From Streptomyces sp. T39 (GTDB lineage: Bacteria > Actinomycetota > Actinomycetes > Streptomycetales > Streptomycetaceae), in NCBI RefSeq assembly GCF_008042045.1, contig NZ_RDBP01000029.1, positions 29,850 through 65,692 on the forward strand: a DNA stretch of 35,843 bases, in the 5' to 3' direction. The position numbers and the translations under genes are program-made. A model generated the notes under the pieces. It was not told the DNA's origin, made no database searches, and saw nothing but the letters and a program-made list of their open reading frames with translations. How positions within the stretch are numbered: the first letter of the stretch is position 1; each line of letters starts with the position of its first letter. Positions 24,312 through 33,500 of the stretch are shown here, piece by piece.

Positions 24312-25645
24312 CGCAAGGACTCCTTCGCATCGTCCAGGTGCTGATCGAATTGGCGGCCGTAGCGCTGGGCGTCGGCGCTCTCGTAGTACGGGCCGCCGTT
24401 GTAGCGGGCGGCGAGTTCCTGCATCTGCTCGCGTGTCATCTTCTCCGGCGGGACGTCGGCGAAGCCGCTCTCCGCCTTGAGCTGCGCCAGGTACTCGGAG
24501 GCGATGAAGATGTTGGTCGCGGGGTCCTTGACGGCGTCCACGACGACAGCGCGTTGCGTGTCCGTCAGCGTTTCCGGGTCGTAGCCGAGGACTTCGGCGG
24601 CGCGACGGATCTGGATGGCCATGGGCCCCATGGAGGTCCGGTCCGGGTCTTCGCTGCCGGGGAGGATCTTGCGGCCTTCGAAGGCCGCGTCGTCCAGCAG
24701 GCCGGGGTCACCTGCCACTTCCTTCCAGGCTATGCCTGCCACCATTTCCGGGGGGAGTCCGGAATCCGCCGCTGCGGCCTTGAGGAGTTCCTTGTTGGCC
24801 GCGATGTACTCGCGACGGTCCTCGTCCGACGTGGACAGCCACCAGTAGTTGTTGCCCACGCCGTCCGGCAGACTGTTCACCCGCGTCTGGATGCGGAACA
24901 GCGCCTCCGACATGTACACGTGCTCACCCACGGTGGGGATCGAGTCGATCTTGGGGCCTGCTCCCGGCAACTGGGTCCCGGGGGTGCCCCTGGCTTCCAG
25001 AGCCTCCGTCTGGAGTGGCCCGAGGCCCTTCAGGAACGCCGTCATGTCGGGCACCGTGCCCTTGAACTCGGGTATCGCCTTGTAGGCCGCCTTCAGGTCG
25101 GCCACGCACAGTCGGCGGGCGGCGGACTCCACTCGCAGTGCATCTCCGTAGTGGTCCTTGGTCTGGTTGTAGAGACGTTCGGCGTCCTCACGGATCGCGT
25201 CCACGTCTACGGTCGCCTCGGCGAGCCAGTCCATGACGCCTGTACTGGCGCGCAGGTCTTCCCACTGACGCAGGGGTTCCGCCGCCCGTGCGGTGGGGGT
25301 GATGGCCGACGCTTCCCTGGCCATGACCTCGGAGAGCTTGCTCTCGGAAGCCCAGCCGTTCCGGTAGTGAGTCTTCGCGGTCGCGACGGCGTCAGCGTAC
25401 GTGGCGAGCGCTGCCGCGGCCTTCCGGAACGCGTCCGATAGACCATCGGCCAGCGAGCGGCTTTCCTGGAGCCGCTTGGCATACCGATCGCGCGCCGAGC
25501 TCACCCACGCGATCCGCCCCGCCTTGCGGAAGGCGTCGTCGGTGGATTCGAGGAGCGTGTGCAGTCGCCGGAACTCGGCGGCGTTCCGGTCGATCAGTGC
25601 CGGATTCGCTTCTTCGAGGAAGGCGACGTCCGCGTGATAGGCCAT
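24308..25645 (-). CDS. Putative type VII-secreted protein with lysozyme/transglycosylase-like C-terminus
   Basis: 445 residues, no signal peptide. Residues 1-230 are helical and coiled-coil-like, with a WXG100-type segment (FRKAGRIAWVSSARDRYAKR around Trp47) typical of Streptomyces proteins that pair with ESX-like secretion. Residues 255-445 look like a goose-type lysozyme/lytic transglycosylase: LPPEMVAGIAWKEV with candidate catalytic Glu309, SMGPMAIQIRRAAEVLGYDP after it (the usual SxGxxQ-like site), and ELAARYNGGP near 410-419 (compare the AYNGG motif of SLT enzymes). The likely substrate is peptidoglycan. It is second of three tightly spaced genes: 6 bases after the gene at 25652-26107, and overlapping the next by 3 bases. 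Role may be wall remodelling or antagonism. Confidence 0.75.
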   Translation of the reverse strand: MAYHADVAFLEEANPALIDRNAAEFRRLHTLLESTDDAFRKAGRIAWVSSARDRYAKRLQESRSLADGLSDAFRKAAAALATYADAVATAKTHYRNGWASESKLSEVMAREASAITPTARAAEPLRQWEDLRASTGVMDWLAEATVDVDAIREDAERLYNQTKDHYGDALRVESAARRLCVADLKAAYKAIPEFKGTVPDMTAFLKGLGPLQTEALEARGTPGTQLPGAGPKIDSIPTVGEHVYMSEALFRIQTRVNSLPDGVGNNYWWLSTSDEDRREYIAANKELLKAAAADSGLPPEMVAGIAWKEVAGDPGLLDDAAFEGRKILPGSEDPDRTSMGPMAIQIRRAAEVLGYDPETLTDTQRAVVVDAVKDPATNIFIASEYLAQLKAESGFADVPPEKMTREQMQELAARYNGGPYYESADAQRYGRQFDQHLDDAKESLR

Positions 25646-25651
25646 CGCCGG

Positions 25652-26107
25652 TCACCTGCTTTCGGGCGGGACGAAGGTGCCGCAGTCGAGGATCGAATCC
25701 ATGCGGCCCTGCACGCCCTTGTCCACGGTGACGTAACTGCTGCCCGCTGCCTGCAGCTTGGTGGCGAGGGACGCCAGGAGAGCGACCATGTCGTCGTACT
25801 GGTCCTGTGCGAAACGGGCGAGCGTGTCGACCTGCGCGGCCACTTCGTCGTGGGCGCGGGGAACCCGGGCTTGAGTGGCATTCTCGCCGTCCATGCGGCC
25901 CTTGTAGAGGAGACCGGCGATCTCCATGAGGAGGTGCGAGCTGCCGTTGATCGACGACTTACTGACGGAGTATCCGCCCCCTGCACCACCCGCCCCACGG
26001 GAACCTGTGTCCGTGACCGGCACCCCGTTGAGTTGCATCTGCGCGGCATCCCGACGCCGCGCGAGCGCGGCCTCCTTGAGGCTCGCCCACTCCTCATCGA
26101 ACGACAT
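25652..26107 (-). CDS. WXG100-like/type VII secretion-associated small protein
   Basis: 151 residues from the ATG at 26107, with GGGGGAG 4 bases upstream; an upstream in-frame start at 26131 is not used. The N-terminus (MSFDEEWASLKEAALARRRD, then AAQMQLNGV) followed by a Gly-rich spacer and a helical region (SSHLLMEIAGLLYKGRMDGE, QYDDMVALLASLATKLQAAG) matches a protein type that in Streptomyces precedes WXG100/ESX substrates. It probably forms a partner or chaperone for the next gene's product. No transport machinery (EccC-type ATPase) is in the window, so secretion would rely on a system elsewhere. Confidence 0.7.
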   Translation of the reverse strand: MSFDEEWASLKEAALARRRDAAQMQLNGVPVTDTGSRGAGGAGGGYSVSKSSINGSSHLLMEIAGLLYKGRMDGENATQARVPRAHDEVAAQVDTLARFAQDQYDDMVALLASLATKLQAAGSSYVTVDKGVQGRMDSILDCGTFVPPESR

Positions 26108-26387
26108 CGCTCTCCCCCTGAGCTCGCACATCCGCCGGTCTGACCATCAGTTCATTGACGATCAGGATGTCACAGGTCGACGGTATGGTCCGGCCAGCAT
26201 TGCGCCAGGAAACATGCACCCCGCCGGAAACCCCGGCGCTGCGCCGTGCGCGGAAGGGAACCTCGCCCCGGATCTCCTGCAGGGACAGTGATCGTGCGAA
26301 GACGGATGCGCGTCAGTGCCACGGTCTCCGGCTCGGCGTGCGACGCTTCGGGATCCGGGTCGTCGTGCCGGAGGCTCGCTCCAGCGC
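26108..26387. other. Upstream region of the lytic operon
   Basis: No supported gene. This must contain the leftward promoter for the gene starting at 26107; no convincing -35/-10 pair was recognised. Confidence 0.3.
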
Positions 26388-26555
26388 CGCATCCTCTTCC
26401 TCATCCCGCACGACCGCCCCAACGAACCCGAAGGCCTCTACAAAGAAGGCGCCCCGGGCGAGGCGGTCGATCCGCGGACCCTCGAGCCGCGCCGGGTGGG
26501 GGAGAAGACACCGCGCTCGCAGGGGAAACGCAGGAGCGAGCTAGTGGTGTCCTGA
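26388..26555 (+). pseudogene. Possible C-terminal remnant of an unknown gene
   Basis: A 55-codon stretch with strong coding character and GC-rich third positions (RILFLIPHDRPNEPEGLYKE, then GEAVDPRTLEPRRVGEKTPR) ending at TGA 26553-26555. No plausible start or ribosome site precedes it. It may be the tail of a deleted gene. No family recognised. Confidence 0.3.
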
Positions 26556-26748
26556 CGGGTGATGACGGGTGCCGTCGACCGCCGTCGCTGCCGCGGGCAT
26601 GTGCTGCCCGCTCCTTCACCGGCATGAGCAACTCGGGCTTCGGCCCGCCCAGTATGCGCCACCGGCCAGGTCTGCTCACCTGAACAGCATTCCCGGCTCA
26701 GCAGGCCAGGTCCTGACGTCGAACGCATCGGGGCGCTGCGTTGCCGGC

Positions 26749-27492
26749 CTACGACCACGCCCCGTCTTCGGTCAATGCCGTGTAGGCAGCCTCGGCCCGG
26801 CGTGCTGCCGGCGCGGAATCCGGCGCGTGTGCGAGGAACGCGGCTGCGGAGCCGGAGAAAGTGATCGTCCCCCTGGCGAGGGTGGTGACATGGTGCGCTT
26901 CCTCCGCGAGGTCGGCCACGTCGTGTGTCGAGAGCAGCACCCGTATGTCCCGGGAGGCCAGCCCGAGGACGAGGTCGCGGAAGACCCGGCGCTGCGTGGG
27001 GTCCATGCCGGCGGTGGGCTCGTCGAGGAGCAGGACCTCGGCACCGTGCACCAGCGCGGAGGCGACGCCGACGCGGCGTAGCTGTCCACCGGAGAGCCGC
27101 TTCGTCCTGGTGTCGGCGTGTTCCGTCATCCGAACCCGTTCCAGGGCGCCCAGGGAGGCGTCCCAGGCGGCCCGGCGGCTCATTCCCTTCAGCCAGCCGG
27201 TGTAGGAGACCTGTTCGCGGGCGGTGAGGCCGGTCATGGCGGTGACCGTCTGCGGCATCCAGGCGACCTTCGTGCGGAACGCCTTGGAGTCTGAGGCCAG
27301 CGGCCCGAATCGGACCGTTCCCTGATCGGGCTGGTGCACCCCGGCGGCGAGCTTCAGCGCGGTCGTCTTCCCGGCTCCGTTGGGCCCGAGGAGGATTGTG
27401 AAGCCATCGGGGACGGTGTAGCTGAACACGGAGAGGATGCTGCGGGATCGGCGCCCGTACGCGTATGAGACGGCGTCGAGTTCGATGGACAC
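26749..27492 (-). CDS. ABC transporter ATP-binding protein
   Basis: 247 residues from the GTG at 27492; the longer open frame to 27642 lies inside the preceding gene. All nucleotide-binding motifs are present: Walker A LLGPNGAGKTT, Q-loop in WMPQTVTAMTG, signature LSGGQLRRVGVA, Walker B VLLLDEPTAGMD, H-loop STHD. The type is that of exporter/ABC-2 ATPases. It is the last gene of the leftward set, 16 bases after the small membrane gene, and should energise export through the two membrane proteins encoded upstream. Confidence 0.93.
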   Translation of the reverse strand: MSIELDAVSYAYGRRSRSILSVFSYTVPDGFTILLGPNGAGKTTALKLAAGVHQPDQGTVRFGPLASDSKAFRTKVAWMPQTVTAMTGLTAREQVSYTGWLKGMSRRAAWDASLGALERVRMTEHADTRTKRLSGGQLRRVGVASALVHGAEVLLLDEPTAGMDPTQRRVFRDLVLGLASRDIRVLLSTHDVADLAEEAHHVTTLARGTITFSGSAAAFLAHAPDSAPAARRAEAAYTALTEDGAWS

Positions 27493-27508
27493 GAGGCTGA
27501 CGGGCCTT

Positions 27509-28099
27509 TCAGGCGGTGGGATGGCGGCGGGTGTGACGGAGGGCGGCCAGGCCGCAGAGGAAGACCGCCACGCAGAGGAGGAACGTCGGCAGGTAGCCGG
27601 CGGGATGCAGAGTGACTGCCCATGGCCAGGGGCGTCGCACATCGCGATAGCCGACGAAGGCGGCGATGAAGACCCAGGCGACGGGGGCGACCACCGCGGC
27701 CTGCGGATGCACAGCGCCCGCCGTCAGCATGAGGCCGGTCAGGAAGAGGGTGTTCCGCGCGGCCTCGAATGCTGTCGGTGAGTCTCCGAGCGCCCCGACG
27801 AGCGCGGCGGCCGAGGCCGCGGCGGTGGCGGTGAGGAAGGCCAGTGCGATGTCGTACCGCGGGAGTGGACGCGCTGACAGATCCTCCGCTTCTGGCAGCC
27901 GCTGGGCGAGGCTGTGCCCGAGGACACCGGTGACGATCAGCGGCGTGAGATGCATGAGGAAGAGAAGGTTGTCCCCGGGAGTCAGCAGACCCGGGAGGGT
28001 CACCGAGTCGCCGTGCGCGAGGGCGGCGAGCAGCACGAAGGCCAGCAGCCCTGGCACGACGACCGTCGTGACGCGGCGCCCCTTGCACCACCAGATCAC
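27509..28099 (-). CDS. Small membrane subunit of an ABC transporter
   Basis: 196 residues from the GTG at 28097-28099, which overlaps the TGA of the upstream permease gene (28096-28098) as GTGA, showing translational coupling. The protein has about five or six hydrophobic segments (VVVPGLLAFVLLAALA, LTPLIVTGVLGHSL, ALAFLTATAAASAAALVGAL, NTLFLTGLMLTAGAVHPQAA, VAPVAWVFIAAFVGY, YLPTFLLCVAVFLCGLAAL). No named family is recognised. The context marks it as a transmembrane subunit. The open frame up to 28510 is antisense-like and not used. Confidence 0.8.
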   Translation of the reverse strand: MIWWCKGRRVTTVVVPGLLAFVLLAALAHGDSVTLPGLLTPGDNLLFLMHLTPLIVTGVLGHSLAQRLPEAEDLSARPLPRYDIALAFLTATAAASAAALVGALGDSPTAFEAARNTLFLTGLMLTAGAVHPQAAVVAPVAWVFIAAFVGYRDVRRPWPWAVTLHPAGYLPTFLLCVAVFLCGLAALRHTRRHPTA

Positions 28100-29511
28100 G
28101 AGTCCGCTCCCCGTGGACTTGTGCCCGCAGTGGCGCCGGACGGTTCCGGGGCCAACCGGCAGGCCCTGGCCTGCTCCTGCTCGAACCACGCCGTACGCTG
28201 CGCGGCGGTGGGCAGTGCCAGGCCCTCGGCGGCGCGTTCGCGTACCTTCGCCAGAACCTCGGCGCCGTTCGCGAACTGGCCGTACTCGTCGACCCGCCTC
28301 TGGAGGTACGGGTCCTGAACGTTCAGGGCATGTGCGGCCCACAGCATCGCGGCGTCGTGGTTGACGATCCAGTGGGGAGAGTGGCCCGGGGCGTTTTGCC
28401 CGGGGAACGAGCAGGGGAAGGTCACGGAGCTGAGCAGGACGGACAGGCGGATTCCGGGAAGGCGTCCGCCGGGGCTCGCCGCCTCGGCCTGAGCGGTCAA
28501 GGGCAGCCACCAGGTCGAGGGCGTCGAACGCGGCCGGGTGCTGCCGCGTTCGTACAGCAAACCGTCCGTGACGGTTGACGGGACGCGGACACCGATGCCG
28601 GCAGTCCGGAGCTCCTGCAGGGAGCTGGTGACCTCTGCCCGCACATCACCGAGTCGCTCGATCGCTCCCCCCGAATCGGCCATGCAGACCCGGGGCGCCG
28701 TCCCGACGCAGCGGGCGGGCGCGTGACCCGCGCTGACTGGGCCGTCGACCACGCCCCAGCCCGACGCCGCCCGTGCGCTCAGGACAGCGGTCACGAGAGC
28801 CGTCACCATCGCGAGGAGCCGCAGGGGAAGACGCGGAGAGCTCCACCACACCACGGCCGCCAGGGCGATGGCGAGGGCGAAGAGAAGGGGGGCGAGCACC
28901 GTGGGGGCCGAGTAGTGCTCCCCGAAGGCGATGCTGGTGCTGAGTTGCCCCGAGACGTGCCGTGGCCAGACCGGATTGCTGTACGTGCTGGTCTTGCTGA
29001 TCACGTAGTAGGCGGCGACGGCAGCGGCGGGCGCGGAGATCACCCGTGGTGTGAGGTGCCCGAGTACACAGCCGACCGCGGCGTACGCGCACACGATGCC
29101 CATCCCCATGAGGAGGGGGGACAGCGCGGGCAACGTCGGCACGAGCCCCGTCTCGACCATGCGCATGGTGACGGGCAGCAGCAGGATCGCCCACCCTGCC
29201 CCCAGCACGGGCGCCAGCGTCTGCGCCGCCACGGCCCATCGTGCCCGTCCGGGTGCCAGGTCCCACACGCGGTCCTGCCGCAGTCGCCCGCCCTCCCAGA
29301 CGGCGAGGCCCAGAGTGATCGCGTAGGAGAAGGCGTAGAAGTAGTTCAGCGCGATGCTCACCTGTTGCGCGCCCCATAGTGGCCCGCCGACCACTTCCTC
29401 GTACGGGTCCTCGAGGTGCAGGGCGTAGAAGAAGTAGAAGGCCACGATCCCGCACCAGACGGGGGCGGTCCACAGCGCGGCGGAGGAGCGCAGGAGGGCT
29501 CGGAACGTCAA
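28096..29511 (-). CDS. ABC transporter permease with large extracytoplasmic C-terminal domain (DUF7224-like)
   Basis: 471 residues. The first 250 hold about six membrane segments (for example APVWCGIVAFYFFYALHL, YFYAFSYAITLGLAVWEG, AVAAQTLAPVLGAGWAILLL, LLFALAIALAAVVWW). The remaining 220 are polar and carry paired cysteines (CVGTAPRVCMAD, later FPCSFPG), as expected outside the membrane. The arrangement resembles Streptomyces membrane proteins annotated with DUF7224. The start is taken as the TTG at 29509-29511, the first in-frame start after the upstream stop; it has only a weak ribosome site, so the start is uncertain. Coupled to the small membrane gene and then the ATPase. Confidence 0.8.
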   Translation of the reverse strand: MTFRALLRSSAALWTAPVWCGIVAFYFFYALHLEDPYEEVVGGPLWGAQQVSIALNYFYAFSYAITLGLAVWEGGRLRQDRVWDLAPGRARWAVAAQTLAPVLGAGWAILLLPVTMRMVETGLVPTLPALSPLLMGMGIVCAYAAVGCVLGHLTPRVISAPAAAVAAYYVISKTSTYSNPVWPRHVSGQLSTSIAFGEHYSAPTVLAPLLFALAIALAAVVWWSSPRLPLRLLAMVTALVTAVLSARAASGWGVVDGPVSAGHAPARCVGTAPRVCMADSGGAIERLGDVRAEVTSSLQELRTAGIGVRVPSTVTDGLLYERGSTRPRSTPSTWWLPLTAQAEAASPGGRLPGIRLSVLLSSVTFPCSFPGQNAPGHSPHWIVNHDAAMLWAAHALNVQDPYLQRRVDEYGQFANGAEVLAKVRERAAEGLALPTAAQRTAWFEQEQARACRLAPEPSGATAGTSPRGADS

Positions 29512-29538
29512 CGGGGCACCGATCTTCGCTGGAAGGGT

Positions 29539-29569
29539 GGGCCGGGAGGCGAAGCCGCTCTCCCGGCCC
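29539..29569 (-). terminator. Hairpin between the secreted-protein gene and the ABC genes
   Basis: GGGCCGGGAG (29539-29548) and CTCCCGGCCC (29560-29569) form a perfect 10-bp stem with an 11-base loop, 20 bases after the stop at 29590 and 28 bases before the permease start. It likely attenuates read-through, giving more secreted protein than transporter. Confidence 0.55.
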
Positions 29570-29589
29570 GGGTACGGCTGGCGCGGTGG

Positions 29590-30129
29590 TCAGTCTGCCG
29601 CAGTGGTGTCGACGTACACCTGGCGCACGGAGACCGTCGTTCGGATCGTGCTCGAACCATTGATCGCCGGGAGCGTGAAGTACCTGTTGTCACCGTCGGC
29701 GTAGTAGGCGTTCCACGCGCCGCGGGAGCTGGCGCTGTAGCCGTTGAAGCAGTTGGCGAAGGTCTTGTTGCCCATGTCCTTGTCGAGGTTGAAGGGGATC
29801 GCCTGCCACAGCTTCACGCTGACGGACAGTCCGGTTCCCGAGGACACCGTGCAGTCGGTGAACTGGACCTCCGTGTAGTCGTTGTCGGCCCAGTGATGGG
29901 ACTCGTGGTTCCCCGGCCCCCAGCCAGTGAGAGACCCCGACCAGCTCATCGCGGACACCTGTCCCGGTGCGGGGGTCGAGTACAACTCGAAGAGGCCCTG
30001 CTCGTTGGGGCTTGCGACCTGTGCGTCGTCGCTCTCGGGCGACGTGCTTGCGGCGTTGGCGGTGCCGGCGAGAGTCGTCGCCGCAAGTGCGGCGATCAGC
30101 ACGGCAGTGATGTGCGTGGCACGCGTCAT
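29590..30129 (-). CDS. Small secreted protein linked to an ABC transporter
   Basis: 179 residues from the ATG at 30129 with GGGGA 5 bases upstream. A clear Sec signal peptide (TRATHITAVLIAALAATTLA, then GTANAA) gives a mature protein of about 150 residues. That protein is rich in aromatic residues and has two cysteines (FTDCTVSS and FANCFNGYS), probably a beta-structured domain held by a disulfide. No known domain is recognised. It is first in a leftward cluster with three transporter genes. As a Sec substrate it need not be the transporter's cargo; it could instead be a partner or sensor on the outside. Confidence 0.75.
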   Translation of the reverse strand: MTRATHITAVLIAALAATTLAGTANAASTSPESDDAQVASPNEQGLFELYSTPAPGQVSAMSWSGSLTGWGPGNHESHHWADNDYTEVQFTDCTVSSGTGLSVSVKLWQAIPFNLDKDMGNKTFANCFNGYSASSRGAWNAYYADGDNRYFTLPAINGSSTIRTTVSVRQVYVDTTAAD

Positions 30130-30190
30130 TGATTCCCCCTGATCTGTCTGATGGACAGCGCAATGATGCGTTCGTATCCGACCGCCGCCT

Positions 30191-30215
30191 GTGGCGGAGG
30201 CCACACCTCCGCCAC
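30191..30215. promoter_or_regulatory. Perfect inverted repeat upstream of the secreted-protein gene
   Basis: GTGGCGGAGG (30191-30200), CCACA, CCTCCGCCAC (30206-30215): a 10-bp perfect stem about 60 bases before the ATG at 30129. It could be a leader hairpin or an operator. The region from 30216 to 30515 shows no gene. Confidence 0.4.
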
Positions 30216-30515
30216 GTCAGGGAACATACGACCGAAAGATTCTCGCGTGGCGAAAAGGTGATCGTCCGGTGACGGGTCGGTGCGGTGTCCGGTGGCGCAC
30301 TCGGGCAGGGGGCTGTGGCGGCAGCCACGGGAGCTGCAGACCCGGCAGAGCGAAGCCAGGGCGAGAACGATGCGGTGCTGAGGGCTCGCAGCGGGAGGGC
30401 AGGCGGATCCGTCCGGTGCTGTGCGACCGGTGCGAGACGCAGGTTCCGGAGCACGGCCGTATCTGATTTCCGCGGCGTCCGGTCGACGAGCCGCCCGGCA
30501 GGCACCGGGTGCGAG

Positions 30516-30555
30516 CACGGCCGCCCGGCAGGGAAATGCCTGCCGGGCGGCCGTG
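30516..30555 (-). terminator. Terminator of the large secreted-protein gene
   Basis: A perfect 17-bp stem (30516-30532 with 30539-30555) and a 6-base loop GAAATG, 19 bases after the stop at 30575. A second copy of the left-arm core GCCGCCCGGCAGG-like sequence lies at about 30490-30502, so an alternative pairing exists. Confidence 0.75.
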
Positions 30556-30574
30556 TCGTGAGCGGGGGAGGGGC

Positions 30575-33500
30575 TCAGAACAGGGAGGCGTACGTCTGCC
30601 AGCCTCCGCCGATCTTCACCCGGCCCGCGAAATTGCCCTGGCCGGTGCCCGCGTAGCGCCACAGCACGCCGGCGGTGTCACGGGCGACGAGATCGGACGT
30701 GCCGTCGCCGGTGATGTCGCCGGTACCGACGAGGGTGTTGAAGATCTGCCAGCCGGTGCCGAGCTTCACCCGGGCGGCGAAGGTGCCGCTGCCGGTTCCG
30801 TCGTAGCGCCACAGGGCGCCTGCCGTGTCACGGGCGACGAGGTCGCCCCTGCCGTCGCCGGTGATGTCGCCGACGCCGACGACGGAGTTGAAGATCTGCC
30901 AGCCGCCACCGAGCCTGACCCGGGGCGTGAGCTTGCCGCTGCCGTCGTCCTCGTACCGGTAGAGGTCACCCGCGGGGGTGCGGGCGATCAGGTCCGCGCG
31001 GCCGTCGCCGGTGATGTCACCGGGGGAGGTCAGCACGTCGTAGGCACCCCAGCCTCCGCCGAGCACGATGTGCGGCGACGCCGGGGCAACCGCCTGGCCG
31101 CAGCCGGGCCGGTAGGAGCGCAGAGTGCCGTCGGTCATGCGGACCAGGACGTCGTTGCACCCGTCGCCGTTCATGTCGCCGAACGGGACCGCCGTCACCT
31201 TGGCGGACCAGCCCGACGCGCCGGTGGTACCGGTGAACGTGCCGGGCAGCGCGCCGTGCCGGAAGGCCAGGACGCCGCCGGAGGTGAGCGTCAGCAGGTC
31301 ACCGGGCCCGTCCGGGCGGCCACCCGTCCCGGTGTGGTCCCGGCGTGCCGCGGTCACGGTGTGCGCCGCGGACTCGGCCGTGCCGCTGGGGCGTCCGGCC
31401 TTGCTCGCCGTGACCTCCACGCTGATGTCCGTGCCGAGGAGCGAGGCGGGGACCCGCCAGGTGGCGCTCGTCGCCCCGTCGACGGGCTGGCCGTCTGCCT
31501 TCCACCGGTAGGTGTACGCGTCCGGTGCGGGGATCCAGGTGCCGGTGCCGGCCGTGAGGAGCGAGCCGACGTGCGCCGCGCCCTTCACGACGGGTACGGC
31601 GGTGTTGAGCACCGGTCCCGGGGTGACGGTGAACGTGCCGCGGCTGTACTGCCGGGAGTTGTGGGTGATGACGCTGAGGGTCCAGGCGCCGGGGGCGGCG
31701 CCTGTCAGGTCGAGGACGGCGGTCAGGGTCCGGCGGTCGGCGGACACAGAGGTGGTCGTCGACTCAATCGTCTTGTCGGCGTTCTCGATCCTGACCTTGG
31801 TGCCCTCGTGCAGAGCTGTGCCCGTCACCTGGACCGTCACCTTCGAGCCGCCGGTGCCGTTGGTGGGGGTCACCTTCCCGACGCTGATCGTCTCCGCGCC
31901 GCAGAGAGTGGTGGAGCAGCGGAGTTCAGCGCGGTAGTCGGTTCGGGGTGCCTTCTCCGGGAGCCCGATGACCAGGATGCTGGGGGCTGAGTCGCCGTAT
32001 GGGCCCGACTCGGCGACGCGGCAGACGTAGCCGTCTGGGACGAAGTAGCGGCATCCCTCGTACAGGGAGGAGGTGCCGTACAGAGCCGGGACCGCGGTCG
32101 TGGTGGCTCCGGACGTGTCGGTGATGTCGATGTCGAACGAGTCGCTGTTCCCCGTGGGCAGTGCCGCACAGGTGGCGGTGTGCTGCTCGTCGAGGGCGCC
32201 GTTGAGCGGCCCGTGCCCGTAGCTGACGTTCGGCACCCGCACGCATTCGGGCGCCGGGCCGTCGGAGGTGGCGATCCGCAGGGCATCGAGACGGTAGGAG
32301 TCCGCGGACTTCTGCGACGTCGGCACGGTCAGGATGACCTGGTAGGCGGTGGAGCCGGTGACGGCGCACGCCGTGTTGCGGTAGCTGCAGGACCCGACGT
32401 CGCCCTGCTCGTCGAACGCCAGGACGCTGATGGTGCCCAGCGGGTCACGGACATTGAGGTGCAGGGCGTCTCCCGCGTCGCTGGTGGTCACCTGGTGGCA
32501 GAGCAGGTCGCCGGGGGCGGGCGGGGTGCCACCGGTGGAAGGACCGCCCACTGCGATGGCCGGGGTGGTGGTGCAGCCCTTGGCGGTGCTGGTCACGTCG
32601 CGCCGGGTGAGGGTGTAGGAGGCCGGCGTGTCCCGGCCGGTGAACAGCACTGTGTACGCGGAGCCCGCGGTCAGGTCGCAGCTCGTCCAGGCGGAGCGGG
32701 CAGGATAGGTCGAGCACTTCTCCCGCCCGTCGGGTCCGTAGACCGCGAACTGCGCGGTGGAGGTACCAGAGACGGTGTTCAGCTGAAGGATCTCCCCGAC
32801 ACTGTGATCGTCCGCCGGGATAGTGAGGCAATGAGTGAAGACGCCATCGCCCGTACTGAGACGGGACGCGGCACTGTCCGCACTGAAGGAGCCTGCAGGA
32901 AGTACGGGGCATGAGCTCTCCTGGTCCGCGCGGTACAGGACCAGGCGGTAGGGACCGGTGCCGGGCTCGGTCTCGTCACTGGAAACCAGCACGCGGAACG
33001 GGGCGGTGCCCGTCAGTTCGCAGGTACCGGTGGAGTCACTCGAGTAGTCGCACACATGCGTGCCGCCGGCGTCCACCACGACGACGTCCGGGTGCGGTCC
33101 CGGGCTACTGAGCGGCTTCAGCACGGCCAGGTGGGCGCCCGCGGGCAACGGCAGGATCAGGCAGTCGATCTCACCTGCGACGGCGAAGGTGGCGTCGACG
33201 GTACGGAGTTCCGTCGGCGTACATCCCTGGGCGGAGGCACGGTCGAGGATCAGCACGGCGTCCTTGGTGAGGAGCGTGTAGGTACCGGCGGCGGGCAGCG
33301 TGCAGGCCAGCCAGGACTTGCAGACCGTCTTGCCGGATGCGTCGTAAACGGTGAGCCGCGTACGTTCCTCCCACGCCACGCGGTAGATGTCGTAGCGACC
33401 CGCGGCAGGAGCATGGAAGACCCGGCAGCCCGTACTTGGTGCGGCGGCCGTCGGCGGCGCGCCCCAGGCGTTCACCGAGGCGGGTGCGCAGCCCGCCGGG

